Shown here: positions 1-9,186 of the stretch, piece by piece
Layout: each line of letters starts with the position of its first letter
How positions within the stretch are numbered: the first letter of the stretch is position 1
Assembly: GCF_004331465.1 (NCBI RefSeq)
Contig: NZ_SJKB01000024.1
Coordinates: 1 to 64,000, forward strand
DNA: 64,000 nucleotides
Direction: 5' to 3'
DNA from: Kribbella pittospori
GTDB taxonomy: Bacteria > Actinomycetota > Actinomycetes > Propionibacteriales > Kribbellaceae
Position numbers and translations under genes: made by a program
Notes under the pieces: generated by a model
What the model saw: only the letters and a program-made list of their open reading frames with translations
Database searches by the model: none
What the model was told of the DNA's origin: nothing

Positions 1-97
1 CGTCACCCTCACGCAGAACCAACGCAGCAGCAGGACGATTCGCCATGCCTCATCATCCCAACCACCAACCGTAAATCAACTAACGACGCGCGGCACT
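1..97 (-). mobile_element. End of an IS630-like element
   Basis: The left edge holds the start of an IS630-type transposase on the minus strand plus about 50 bp of non-coding end. The likely element boundary is at CTAG (96-99). IS630/Tc1-mariner elements insert at TA and favour CTAG, and the deaminase frame becomes recognisable exactly there. The exact terminal inverted repeat cannot be confirmed because the other end is outside the window. Confidence 0.6.
2..46 (-). CDS. IS630-family transposase, N-terminal 15 residues only
   Basis: Reading leftwards from the ATG at 46 gives MANRPAAALVLREGD, which runs off the window. This matches the common N-terminus of actinobacterial IS630-family DDE transposases, which continue into a helix-turn-helix. 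A purine-rich stretch (GATGAGG) lies just upstream. Only the first residues are visible, so whether the transposase is intact is unknown. Confidence 0.6.
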   Translation of the reverse strand, partial: MANRPAAALVLREGD

Positions 98-283
98 AGA
101 ACCTGCACCGAACTCATCCTTGCGGCTGGCATCCCCCGTGTAGTCCTCGCCTGGAGCGAACCCTCGACCTTCGTCGACTGCGAAGGAGCCGAGCTGCTGA
201 GCGCCGCCGGTGTCGAGGTAGTCGAGCTGCCTGCCCTGGCCGAACTAGTCAAGGAGATCAACGCCCACCTCCTTCACGGCTAG
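98..283 (+). pseudogene. C-terminal remnant of a dCMP/riboflavin-type deaminase
   Basis: The frame from 98 to the TAG at 281-283 reads RTCTELILAAGI, then RVVLAWSEPSTFVDC, GAELL, AAGVEVVELP and NAHLL. This is the C-terminal part of the cytidine/deoxycytidylate deaminase fold (RibD-like dCMP deaminase family). It starts at the second half of the PCxxC zinc motif. The zinc-binding HAE motif and the first cysteine region are missing, so it cannot be active. The upstream frame stays open to position 2 but has no resemblance to a deaminase. The break coincides with the IS630-like element, so the gene was probably split by insertion and the 5' half lies left of the window. Confidence 0.65.
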
Positions 284-350
284 CTCGCTGTTCCTGGCTG
301 TTGGCCAGAAGGTTTGAGCCATGGTGTCGTGCTGCGCGGCTGGCGAGATC

Positions 351-875
351 TCAGCCAAGCCGGCCGTGCAGCTCGACGTACTCCACTTCGGCACGCAGCA
401 CCCTCGACAACACCGCATCAGCGCTCGGCAGCGGATGGAGCGGGAAGTTCGACCCGTCCCACCTCAGCCGGCCATCCGTGGTCGTCGACGGCGGGATGAC
501 CACGGATGTCCCCGGCTCGACGCACTCGACGCCGGTAACCAGCGGGCCGAGGTTGGCTTCGGGCTGGGGCGTGCAGGTGATCCAGTCGCCGTCCGGCAGC
601 TTCATCGTCGGCGGCCAGATCCCAGGTCGCTCCTGCTCGTACAGCCGTTTGCCGTAAGCGCCGGCGATCCGCGGCAGGCGCCAGATCGCCACGGTCGGGC
701 ACGACGTGACCGCCAGGTTCGGCGGCTCGGCGACGTCCCAGACCACGCGGGCTGCGTCGGCATCGGTGATCCAGTCGCCGTCCGGCGTTCCCGCGATAGT
801 TGCCGCCCGCACCGGAATCCCACGCTCCACGCAGGCGAGAGCCGTGTCCAACAAGGCGTTCTTGCGTCGAATCAT
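351..875 (-). CDS. Small primase/polymerase-like (prim-pol) protein
   Basis: A 174-residue protein resembling the N-terminal domain of bifunctional DNA primase/polymerases (PF09250 type). It begins RKNALLDTALACVERGIPV, has W and PPNLAV-like segments in the middle, and near residues 120-145 shows EPGTSVVIPPS followed by GRLRW, like the VPAPPS...GRVRW stretch of that family. A GGGAGGA ribosome site lies about 11 nt before the ATG at 875. Such genes usually belong to replication modules of actinomycete integrative elements. It is shorter than a full prim-pol, no helicase half follows, and the catalytic acidic residues are not clear. It may be a degenerate relic. Family assignment is by motif reading only. 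Confidence 0.45.
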   Translation of the reverse strand: MIRRKNALLDTALACVERGIPVRAATIAGTPDGDWITDADAARVVWDVAEPPNLAVTSCPTVAIWRLPRIAGAYGKRLYEQERPGIWPPTMKLPDGDWITCTPQPEANLGPLVTGVECVEPGTSVVIPPSTTTDGRLRWDGSNFPLHPLPSADAVLSRVLRAEVEYVELHGRLG

Positions 876-1408
876 CTGCCTGATCGTCCTCCCGTATCGG
901 GAACATCATTGCCGCGCTACCGCGCGGCTTGTCAATCCGGACCTCACCAGGTCGCTGATTGTCCAACCAAGTGAGGAGCCGTCCATGTCCCAAGTCGAAC
1001 AGATGAAGATGCAGCCGCACGGCTTAGATGATCAGTCAGGGCAAGGCGCAGCCAGTTTGGATGAGACATCGTCCGGGAAGCGGTCACTCCCTACGTCGTC
1101 GGCTTCGACCTCAGAGACCTGCCAGCGTGCGTGGTGCTTCGAGGAGCACGACGTGATCGAATGGAGTGAGGGCATCCATCCCACGCGGAAAAGACCCCTT
1201 GAACGCACTTCGGTTCCCCCCGACCGACCTCGACAAGCTGGCGGCGTACCACCAGCGAGTCGGCCGCGTCCACACGTCGTTCTTCACCTGACACACGCGG
1301 AGGACCTGATCACGCGGACCACAGCCTCGCCACTGCAGCCGCAGGCCTCGGCAGTATGAAGGCCCACAACCCATCTCAGCATGAGCATCACGAACTATGA
1401 CTGTCGTA
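876..1408. other. Gap without a confident gene; possible degraded ORF
   Basis: About 530 bp between two minus-strand genes. On the plus strand, an ATG at 985 has a good GAGGAG site and reads MSQVEQMKMQPHGLDDQSGQ. Protein-like text then appears to change frame: VTPYVVGFDLRDLPACVVL at about 1083-1139, then DPLNALRFPPTDLDKLAAYH ending at the TGA at 1289-1291. This could be a small gene broken by frameshifts, or chance. No family was recognised. Confidence 0.3.
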
Positions 1409-3184
1409 CTAGGGGCGGTAGTCGTCGTGGAGGGTGATGCGAGAGAACTCGACTCGGCCGCCGGGGAGGATCCAGTAGTGGATGCGGCGGGCTTGAGGGC
1501 TGTTGACCTGTAGTGCCGCTCTCCAGCAGGTGGCGTCGTCCGCAGTCCGTCGGACGTACGGCGCGCCTGGTGACAGTGACTCGCGGAGTTGGTGGACCTG
1601 TCGGCCAGCGACGTTCTGAACCCGGCCGGTCAGGATCTCGACTGCGACGTCGGCGACCTTCTCGAGGCGGACGCCCGCGATCTCCGTGAGCGAGTCGAGA
1701 AAGTGCGCTCCGAGGTCGTACTCCGGCAGGGGGAGGAGCGGCTGCTCCCCGGCGGGCGTGCGTTTCGCCCAGGCTGTGAGTACGGCGTACCGGAATGCCT
1801 GCTCGCGGTCGGCGAACTCGGGAAGGGGCTGGGGTGCGGCGGTGGCGGTGGGCTTCTTTGCTTTGCGGAGCTGGGCTCGCTGGAACTGCAGGTCATGTTC
1901 GAGCCGGGCAACCTGGCGTTCGAGCTCTTGGCGCATAAGGACGAGTGCGGCTCGTTCCGCAGTGCCGGCGCGAAGCTCGTCGCGTACCTGGTCCAGCTGA
2001 TGTTCGAGCGATTTCACTCGCCCGCGAAGCGCGTCGATCGTGAGTGTCATCGACTCCGTCGCCTGTTTCGGCGGTCGGTCGGCGGGCTTGGTCTGGCGCT
2101 GCTTGTCGAAGATGGCGGGCGTCGGTCGCGGCCGGAGCGTCTCCGGCGTCGCGCTGGGCGTCGTAGGAGAGGGTCTTGCCATCGCGAGGACCGCGGCATT
2201 CGCTACCTCGGCAGCCGCCTGATCGTCCCCGCTCGGCACGTGTCCGGACGGTGGAGCGAGGGGCAACCATGGAGGTCCGCCGTAGACGAGTGCCGTGGCG
2301 GGCACCGGCGTTTCGTGATCGTCGACATCGGCCAGACTGAGATGCCAGGTCGGACCTTCCGTTTGGACGCGCGCGGGCACGACTTCGCCCGGTGTCATGA
2401 GGTCCCGGAGATCGTCCAGATCGTTGCCCGTGACATCTGCTCTCGTCACAGTGATGCGGATCTCCGGGTGCAGGAGGAGCTCGGCTTGGTCTGCATGTAC
2501 CGACGCGACTTCTGTCAGTACGACGTCCCCGACCCGATAGGCCCGGACCGCGACATCTGCCGGGAGCAGGCTCTCGGTGATGTCGAGTCGGCGAGTATCG
2601 GTGTCGAGGTAGCCCAGTACCCGCATCCCGACAGCAAGGATTCGTTCCAGGGGCACCGACGAGAGCGTGAGTTCCTGTGCAACCTGAGCGACCTGCCCGT
2701 CCAGCTTCACCAGCGCACGTCCCGGAACTGGAAAGCCTATGACCTCGGCTTCGCCACGCGCCCGGCGGCGGACTGGCGAGCGTTGGACGAGACCGGAGGC
2801 GGCCGCCATCTGCAACGCGTCCGCGATGAGGGCTCGTGTCGAACGCTCGCCTTCCTGCTCGTTGTAGGCGAAGCGCAGCGGCGAGAGGAGTGGACGTGTC
2901 ACCCCGTCATGCCCTACCGGATAGGCCCTGCCCGCCCCGCCATACACCTGAGTCCCCTCGGGCATCTTCCCGGAGAACGTCCATGTGTGGGGCCCGGTTG
3001 CGATGAGATAGATGTCGGCGAGGTCCGCAACCTCGCAGAGGACCGCCTCCGGATCGATGTACGGCTCGCCTTTTCCCGCCGCCGTCGTGATCACCACGAT
3101 GGGTCTGGTCCGGGAGTTGCCGTTCAGGCGGTCCGCGAGCGCCACGGCTCCCCGGTCGTCGACGATTCGTTGGACCTCAACCAT
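1409..3184 (-). CDS. S1-like / coiled-coil accessory protein of the Type I RM operon
   Basis: A 591-residue protein, last gene of the restriction operon, starting 31 bp after the hsdR stop. Residues about 27-95 (PIVVITTAAGKGEPYI, then GPHTWTFSGKMPEGTQVYGG) form an N-terminal module I cannot place. Residues about 205-280 look like one or two OB/S1-type domains: VGDVVLTEVASVHADQAELLL, then DVTGNDLDDLRDLMTPGEVV and WHLSLADVDD. A proline-rich linker follows, then a coiled coil at about 385-445 (SLEHQLDQVRDELRAG and on). The C-terminal 120 residues hold GRVEFSRITLHDDYRP. A nucleic-acid sensor role is inference. No known restriction subunit has this architecture to my knowledge. Confidence 0.7.
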   Translation of the reverse strand: MVEVQRIVDDRGAVALADRLNGNSRTRPIVVITTAAGKGEPYIDPEAVLCEVADLADIYLIATGPHTWTFSGKMPEGTQVYGGAGRAYPVGHDGVTRPLLSPLRFAYNEQEGERSTRALIADALQMAAASGLVQRSPVRRRARGEAEVIGFPVPGRALVKLDGQVAQVAQELTLSSVPLERILAVGMRVLGYLDTDTRRLDITESLLPADVAVRAYRVGDVVLTEVASVHADQAELLLHPEIRITVTRADVTGNDLDDLRDLMTPGEVVPARVQTEGPTWHLSLADVDDHETPVPATALVYGGPPWLPLAPPSGHVPSGDDQAAAEVANAAVLAMARPSPTTPSATPETLRPRPTPAIFDKQRQTKPADRPPKQATESMTLTIDALRGRVKSLEHQLDQVRDELRAGTAERAALVLMRQELERQVARLEHDLQFQRAQLRKAKKPTATAAPQPLPEFADREQAFRYAVLTAWAKRTPAGEQPLLPLPEYDLGAHFLDSLTEIAGVRLEKVADVAVEILTGRVQNVAGRQVHQLRESLSPGAPYVRRTADDATCWRAALQVNSPQARRIHYWILPGGRVEFSRITLHDDYRP

Positions 3185-3215
3185 GACTCGCCCCCTGTAT
3201 CCGCTTCGGTCGGTG

Positions 3216-6200
3216 TCAGGCCGCGTAGCGCGGCGCCATGGCTTCCATTTGTTCGATGACGAGTTTGATCGCGCCGGCCTGCTTGTCGGGCGGGTACTTG
3301 TACTTGACCAGGAGGCGCTTGATGGACGACCGGAGTTTGGCGCGTACGTCGTCGCGCACAGTCCAGTCGGTCTTGATGTCGCGGCGCATGACCTCGACGA
3401 GTTCCCGGGCGATCTGCGCCAGCACGTCCTCGCCCTGGACCTCGACGGCCGACTCGTTGGTGCTGACGGCGTCGTAGAACGCGAGCTCGTCCTCGGACAG
3501 TGGTGGGCTGAAGTCCTTGCCGCGGTTGGCTTCGGCGGCGACTTCTTTGGCCATCTCGATCAGTTCGGCGATGACCTCGGCTGAGGTGAGTTGCTGGTTG
3601 GTGTACTTGTTCATCAGCTCGCGGATGCGTTCGGAGAACGCTCGCTGGCGGACGAGGTTGTTGCGGGTCGCCTTGCCGGACTCCTCGGTCAGCAGGTCTC
3701 GCAGCGCCTCGATCGCGAGATGGGCGTTCTCGACCTGCTGTGCCTTGACCTGGAAGTCGGGTCCGAGGTCGGACAGCGACGGCTTGGGCAGGCCGGCGGC
3801 TTCGTAGATGTCGACGATCTCACCGGTCGCGGTCGAGGAGGCGACCAGGTTCGACAGCAGCCGCTGAACCTCCTCGGGCACGGGCCGGCCGGATGCCTGC
3901 CGCTCCTGGGCGTCGAACTTCGCCATCCAGACGCGGACTTCCTCGTAGAACTTCGCCTCGGTCCGCACGTCGGCGAGGTTGTCGCCACCGCAGGCCAGCG
4001 CCCATGCGCGGGCGAGCTGGTTCGCGAGTTTCCGGAAGCGCTGGGTGAGGGTCTCCTCGCCCTCTACTGGCTGATTGCCCGGGGTGGCCGGCGAGCGGAG
4101 GTAGTTCGTGAGCCCCAGGGTCGTCTTGATCCAACTTGTGGTGCTCGGCTCGATCTTGCTGCGCCAGTCGTACCCTGTGCACAGCTGGTCCAGGGTGGCA
4201 AGCAGCGTTCGAGCGAGGTCGGCAGCCTCGCCGACGTTCTTGCCGACCGGCTTCTTGTCACGGTCGGTCTTGGTGTACTCGGCCAAGGCCTGGTTCAGAT
4301 TGTCGGCCAGGGGTGCGTACGCGACCAGGAGGCCGTCAGGCTTGCCTCGGAAGGTGCGATTCACGCGGGCCAGCGTCTGCATCAGTAGTGCGCCCTTGAG
4401 CGGCCGGTCAAGGTACAGGGTATGCAGCGGCGGCGCGTCGAAGCCCGTCAGCATCATGTCCTTGACAATGACGAGTTGGAGCGGGTCCTCGGCGTCCTTC
4501 AGGCGCTTCTGGATCACCTTGTTCAGACCGTCACGTCGTACGTGTTTGGCAATCAGGCCGGTGTCTGTGGCGTTGCCCGAGTACACGACCTTGATCACGC
4601 CCTTGTCGACGGCGTCGTCATGCCAGTCGGGACGGAGCTTGATGATCTCCTCGTACAGGCTGGCGCAGATCTCACGCGTCCCGCCGACGATGAAGGCCTT
4701 GCCGGGGGAGGTGATGAACGGCAGCATCGCCTCGGATCGCTTCTGCCAGTGGTCGAGGATGTCGGCCGCCAGCGCCTGGAGGCGTGCCGGCGCTCCGTAG
4801 ACAGCGTTGATGACGGCAACGGACTGCTCGATCCGCTCGCGTTCGACGTCGTCGAGGCCGACCGTGGCCTCGTCGGCCGCCTCGTCGAGCTGGTCCTCGC
4901 TCACCTCGCCGGCGAGCTTGACGCCGATGATGCGAGGTTCGAAGTACACCTGCACGGTGGCGCCGTCGTCGACAGCGCGTGTCAGGTCGTAGGTGTCGAT
5001 AACGGAGCCGAACACCTCTTGCGTGTTCCGGTCCGCGAACGAGATCGGCGTACCGGTGAACGCGATGAACGCGGCCTTCGGGAGGGCGTCGCGGATGTGC
5101 CGGGCAAACCCGTCGAGGTCGTCGTAGTGGCTGCGGTGTGCCTCGTCGACGATAACGATGATGTTGCGTCGGTCGGTCAGCAGCGGATGGTCGAGACCGG
5201 CGTGCCGTTCCTTCTCTGTCAGGCCGAACTTCTGCAGAGTCGTGAAGTAGATGCCGCCGGTGGTGCGGTTGGACAGTTCGGCCCTCAGCTGCGAGCGGGT
5301 GGTCACCTTTACCGGGGTCTCGGCGAGCAGCCGCGATCTGTTGAAGGTTTCGAAGAGTTGACTGTCCAGTTCGTTGCGGTCGGTGACGACGACGATCGTC
5401 GGGTTCTTCAGCTTCGGTTGCAGGCTAACCGCGTGCGCGTAGAGCTCCATCTCCATCGACTTGCCGGAACCCTGCGTGTGCCAGACAACGCCGGCCTTGC
5501 CGTCGCTCTCGACCGCGTCCACTGTCGTGCCGACGGCTTTGGTGACGGCGAAGTACTGGTGCGGCTTGGCGATCCGCTTCGCGTATCCGTCAGCGCCCGC
5601 GTCGAAGGCGACGTAGCTGCGCAGCAGCTGCAGGAACCGTTCCTGGTTGCAGACCCCGTTCAGCAGGTACTCCAGCTCGATGCCCAGGCCGTCGTCGGGC
5701 TCGACTTCGCCGAGCTTGAGAGGCTGGCCGTCGTCGTCGACGTTCCACGGCGAGTAGTGGTTGAGGGGAGTGAACGGCGTGCCATACCGGGCGGTGATGC
5801 CGTCGCTGATGATCGAGAGCGCACAGAACCGGAAGACCAGCGGGAACTCACGCAGGTACGTCGCCAACTGGGCGTGGGCCGCCGCGATGTCCGCGTGCTC
5901 GGAGCCGGCCTTCTTGAGCTCGACGATCACCACCGGCATACCGTTCAGGTACAAAACGACGTCGAACCGCCGCTCGTACTCCGAAGACCGGACTGTCACC
6001 TGGTTGACCGCGAGAAACTCGTTGTCCTCGACAACATGACTGACGAGCCGGATCGTCGGGTTCTGCTCAATCCCGTCGGAGTCGATATAACTGATCCCGC
6101 GGTATCCGTGGACCAGGATGTCGTGCAACCGATAATTCTCCGCCAACGCATCCTGCGACTTCGGCGCCGCAATCTCCGCCAGCGCCTGCTCGATGTACTC

Positions 6201-6383
6201 GGCGGGCACCATCGGATTCAGCCGCCGCACAGCCTCCAGCAACCGCCCCCGCAACACGATGTCATCCCACGAGACCCGCCCGCCTTCAGTTCCAGGTGCA
6301 ACCTCCACGCCATGAAGCGGCTCCCACCCATGCTCGAAGAGCTGATCCAGCGCAACTCTCTCCCACTCCGCCTCACTAACCAT
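3216..6383 (-). CDS. hsdR: Type I restriction enzyme, motor/nuclease subunit HsdR
   Basis: About 1055 residues. HsdR translocates and cuts DNA in the R2M2S complex when unmethylated target sites are bound. The N-terminal nuclease domain shows FDVVLYLNGMPVVIVELKK (residues about 140-160), the PD-(D/E)xK ExK core. The SF2 motor has Walker A in HTQGSGKSMEME (about 305), DEAH in VIVDEAHRSHYD (about 411) and AFTGTPIS. Motif VI-like text VNRTFRGKPDGLLV lies near residue 680. The ATG at 6383 overlaps the hsdS stop as TGATG. A GTG three bases upstream is also open but less likely. Length and domain order are normal, so the subunit should be active. Confidence 0.95.
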   Translation of the reverse strand: MVSEAEWERVALDQLFEHGWEPLHGVEVAPGTEGGRVSWDDIVLRGRLLEAVRRLNPMVPAEYIEQALAEIAAPKSQDALAENYRLHDILVHGYRGISYIDSDGIEQNPTIRLVSHVVEDNEFLAVNQVTVRSSEYERRFDVVLYLNGMPVVIVELKKAGSEHADIAAAHAQLATYLREFPLVFRFCALSIISDGITARYGTPFTPLNHYSPWNVDDDGQPLKLGEVEPDDGLGIELEYLLNGVCNQERFLQLLRSYVAFDAGADGYAKRIAKPHQYFAVTKAVGTTVDAVESDGKAGVVWHTQGSGKSMEMELYAHAVSLQPKLKNPTIVVVTDRNELDSQLFETFNRSRLLAETPVKVTTRSQLRAELSNRTTGGIYFTTLQKFGLTEKERHAGLDHPLLTDRRNIIVIVDEAHRSHYDDLDGFARHIRDALPKAAFIAFTGTPISFADRNTQEVFGSVIDTYDLTRAVDDGATVQVYFEPRIIGVKLAGEVSEDQLDEAADEATVGLDDVERERIEQSVAVINAVYGAPARLQALAADILDHWQKRSEAMLPFITSPGKAFIVGGTREICASLYEEIIKLRPDWHDDAVDKGVIKVVYSGNATDTGLIAKHVRRDGLNKVIQKRLKDAEDPLQLVIVKDMMLTGFDAPPLHTLYLDRPLKGALLMQTLARVNRTFRGKPDGLLVAYAPLADNLNQALAEYTKTDRDKKPVGKNVGEAADLARTLLATLDQLCTGYDWRSKIEPSTTSWIKTTLGLTNYLRSPATPGNQPVEGEETLTQRFRKLANQLARAWALACGGDNLADVRTEAKFYEEVRVWMAKFDAQERQASGRPVPEEVQRLLSNLVASSTATGEIVDIYEAAGLPKPSLSDLGPDFQVKAQQVENAHLAIEALRDLLTEESGKATRNNLVRQRAFSERIRELMNKYTNQQLTSAEVIAELIEMAKEVAAEANRGKDFSPPLSEDELAFYDAVSTNESAVEVQGEDVLAQIARELVEVMRRDIKTDWTVRDDVRAKLRSSIKRLLVKYKYPPDKQAGAIKLVIEQMEAMAPRYAA

Positions 6384-7570
6384 CACACAACCCCCTCCGC
6401 AACCTTCTCCGCTTCCCGAACCCCAACCTTGCCCGACATCAGCAATGGCAGCAGTTCGTCACGGGTCCGTGCAAGGACGGACGATTCTGAGACAGCCTGC
6501 TGCGCCGAGGCAATGAGTGGTTGCACCACACTTTCAATGCGAGCCCACTCGGACATATTCAGCTTCGGCACACGTACATGCTCGAACGTACGCATCGTGA
6601 TCGTGTCGAAGACGGAACCATGCGCCATGGCCCTTGCCTGATCAGATGCATTTTCAATCAGGTACATCAGGCATCCTGCGGGAATAGAACCCGGTACGAA
6701 TCCATAACAGGATTGGTTGATCGCGGAGGCTATGCCTAACCGAGCCACGGCACCAACGGTGCCGCGCGCTGTTAAGACGACCGATCCGACTGGTAAGGGG
6801 CGAAGCCGCTTCACCGATGCTGCGCTTTGAGAGATCTTTTCGGCTGTGGAGATTACAATGCCCTGAGTCGCGCCAGTGATGTCCTTTGCTGAAACCCATG
6901 GGATCGTGCCGTCCCACGATGACGCATCGGACCTGCTTGGTGTGCCGCCAAGAACTGGCTCCAACACAGATGCCATAACCGCAGTAGTGCGGCCTTCTAT
7001 TGCCTGTGTGTAGCTCGTACGAGCCAACTCCAATACGATTCCGGCAAGTCGATCGTTGGCGGCGATCTTGTCGTCGAGCGCCCCCAGCACCTCCGCGATC
7101 GGTTGCTGCTCCGAGTAGTCCGGGAACCCTGGCGTGGGGAGGAGTCGGACGTCAGCCACATTCAGATGCGGGACCGTAGATCCTGACGCCTTCACCTGCA
7201 GGGCGGACTGCGTCGACGGCGACGTCAGGTAGTAGTACAGGAATCGAGACTCGACCACTCCTGGGCGAGGGCGCAGTAGAACCGTGCGCTGGCCCGGTGC
7301 GACATTCTCGGCTTCGGGGACTCGAACGACTGGCCCGACTGGCGCTTCGCGGGCCAGCAAGAGATCTCCGCATTCGGGGCGCAGCCGAGTCGTCCATCGG
7401 TCGAAGGTGTCCTTGCTGATCCTTCGTGCTTGCGAGTAGTCGATGGTGTTCCCCCGCATCGCAGGTGTGCCCACAGCGAAGTACTCGCCATCCTGATCGA
7501 TCGGTGCAGTCTTGTGAGCGCAGTCAACGATCTCAGAGCATGCGTCGCCAAGCGTGTCAACCCTAGGCAT
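6383..7570 (-). CDS. hsdS: Type I restriction enzyme, specificity subunit HsdS
   Basis: A 395-residue protein with two target-recognition domains, each followed by a conserved helical region. TRD1 covers about 1-175 and ends with SEQQPIAEVLGALDDKIAAN. TRD2 covers about 190-370 (GGTPSRSDASSWDGTIPWVS, then ITMRTFEHVRVP). It sets the DNA target and tethers two HsdM. The ATG at 7570 overlaps the end of hsdM by 8 nt, giving translational coupling. An upstream ATG at 7615 would overlap by 53 nt and adds an unlikely serine-rich leader. Base composition is lower in GC than hsdM and hsdR, as is usual for exchangeable TRDs. Confidence 0.93.
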   Translation of the reverse strand: MPRVDTLGDACSEIVDCAHKTAPIDQDGEYFAVGTPAMRGNTIDYSQARRISKDTFDRWTTRLRPECGDLLLAREAPVGPVVRVPEAENVAPGQRTVLLRPRPGVVESRFLYYYLTSPSTQSALQVKASGSTVPHLNVADVRLLPTPGFPDYSEQQPIAEVLGALDDKIAANDRLAGIVLELARTSYTQAIEGRTTAVMASVLEPVLGGTPSRSDASSWDGTIPWVSAKDITGATQGIVISTAEKISQSAASVKRLRPLPVGSVVLTARGTVGAVARLGIASAINQSCYGFVPGSIPAGCLMYLIENASDQARAMAHGSVFDTITMRTFEHVRVPKLNMSEWARIESVVQPLIASAQQAVSESSVLARTRDELLPLLMSGKVGVREAEKVAEGVV

Positions 7571-9185
7571 CGATTCGCTCCAGCTGCTCTCGCACGAGCT
7601 TCTCGAGGCGCGCACTCTCGTCGAAGGTGGTAAGTAGGTCCTTAGTGAGGCGCTGGATCTTTGCGTCGATGGGTTCGCCGTCGTCCTCGGCTTCCGATGC
7701 GCCGACGTATCGACCCGGAGTCAAGGCGTAGTCAGCTTCCTTGATGTCGGCAAGCGTCGCGGACCTGCAGAAGCCTGGGATATCTTCGTACTTGAGGCCC
7801 TTGGCGGCTGCTGAGTCTGAGCCACGCCAGGTGTGGTAGGTGTCGCCGATGCGGACGATTTCTTCGGTTGTTAGGTCTCGTTCGGCTCGGTCGATCATGT
7901 AGCCGAGGTTGCGGGCGTCTATGAAGAGGACTTGGCCGGTGCGGTCGATTGAGCCTTGTTTGCCGGCGGTTTTGTCTTTTGCGAAGAACCAGAGGCAGAC
8001 GGGGATGCCGGTGCTGCGGAAGAGCTGGGTGGGGAGGGCGATCATGCAGGAGACCAGGTCGGCTTCGACGATTTGGGCCCGAATGTCGCCTTCTCCGTTG
8101 GAGTTCGAGGACATGGAGCCGTTGGCCATGACGACGCCGGCTCGGCCGCCGGGGGCGAGCTTCGACAGGATGTGCTGGATCCAGGCGTAGTTGGCGTTGT
8201 TGGCCGGTGGTACGCCGTACTTCCAGCGCGGATCTTCGACGTTGCGGGCCCAGTCCTTAATGTTGAACGGCGGATTGGCCATCACGAAGTCCATCTGGTG
8301 ATCCGCGTGCTGGTCGCGAGCGAACGTGTCTCCCCAGCGCGCGCCCAGGCCCTTGTTGTCGATGCCGTGGATGGCGAGGTTCATCTTCGCCAGCCTCCAG
8401 GTCTCTTCGATGGATTCCTGGCCGAAGATCGACACGTCCTTCGGATCGCCGTCGTGCTCGTAAATGAACTTCTCGGTCTGCACGAACATGCCACCCGACC
8501 CACAGCATGGGTCGTAGACACGGCCACCGTGCGGCTCCAGCACCTCGACGATCACCTTCACCACGCTGGGCGGTGTGAAGAACTCGCCGCCCCGCTTGCC
8601 CTCGGCGCGAGCGAAGCTGCCGAGGAAGTACTCGTAGACCTCGCCCATCAGGTCGCGCGCGCGATGCTCACCTTGCCGGCTGAACCGGGCGCTGTTGAAG
8701 AGGTCGATCAGTTCACCGAGCCGACGCTGGTCGATGTTGTCACGGTTATAGAGGCGCGGCAGCGTTCCGTTGAGGCTCTCGTTCTCCTTCATGATCGCTT
8801 CCATCGCGTGGTCGATCAGCCACCCGATCGACCGCTCCGGCTGATCACCGATGGCCGGCTTGCCCTTGGCATTCTCAGCGAGGTACGACCATCGAGCCTC
8901 GGGCGGCACAACGAACACGCCGTATCCCTGGTACTCCTCCGGGTCGTCGATGAGGTCGGCGATCTGCTCCTCGTCGTACCCCTCGCCCGTCAGATCGGCG
9001 CGGATCACCTCGCGACGTTCGTCGTACGCGTCCGAGACGTACTTGAGGAAGACCAGGCCGAGGATGACGTCCTTGTACTGGCTGGCCGACAGCGAGCCGC
9101 GGAGTTTGTCGGCCGCTTTCCAGAGCGTGTCTTTCAGCTCCTTCATGGTGGAAGGAGTCTCTGGTTGTTTCTTACGTGGTGGCAC
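7563..9185 (-). CDS. hsdM: Type I restriction enzyme, adenine methyltransferase subunit HsdM
   Basis: A 540-residue N6-adenine methyltransferase. The N-terminal helical domain begins PPRKKQPETPSTMKELK, then DTLWKAADKLRGSLSASQYK and VFLKYVSDAYDERR. The SAM motif is VYDPCCGSGGMF (about residue 223) and the catalytic motif IV is FVMANPPFNIKDW (about 300). The C-terminus is the usual LEKLVREQLERIDA. The GTG at 9185 is chosen because it starts 1 bp after the upstream stop and gives the normal family length. An open frame continues upstream but reads as arginine/serine-rich shadow of the previous gene. It pairs with hsdS and hsdR in the same operon. Confidence 0.95.
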   Translation of the reverse strand: MPPRKKQPETPSTMKELKDTLWKAADKLRGSLSASQYKDVILGLVFLKYVSDAYDERREVIRADLTGEGYDEEQIADLIDDPEEYQGYGVFVVPPEARWSYLAENAKGKPAIGDQPERSIGWLIDHAMEAIMKENESLNGTLPRLYNRDNIDQRRLGELIDLFNSARFSRQGEHRARDLMGEVYEYFLGSFARAEGKRGGEFFTPPSVVKVIVEVLEPHGGRVYDPCCGSGGMFVQTEKFIYEHDGDPKDVSIFGQESIEETWRLAKMNLAIHGIDNKGLGARWGDTFARDQHADHQMDFVMANPPFNIKDWARNVEDPRWKYGVPPANNANYAWIQHILSKLAPGGRAGVVMANGSMSSNSNGEGDIRAQIVEADLVSCMIALPTQLFRSTGIPVCLWFFAKDKTAGKQGSIDRTGQVLFIDARNLGYMIDRAERDLTTEEIVRIGDTYHTWRGSDSAAAKGLKYEDIPGFCRSATLADIKEADYALTPGRYVGASEAEDDGEPIDAKIQRLTKDLLTTFDESARLEKLVREQLERIDA

Positions 9186-9186
9186 G

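Noticed and set aside
1589..3259. Long open frame antisense to the S1-like gene
   Set aside because: High-GC shadow of the minus-strand gene; no family-like sequence and no ribosome site.
4422..6641. 739-codon open frame antisense to hsdR
   Set aside because: Mirror of a clear HsdR gene; composition is that of a shadow frame.
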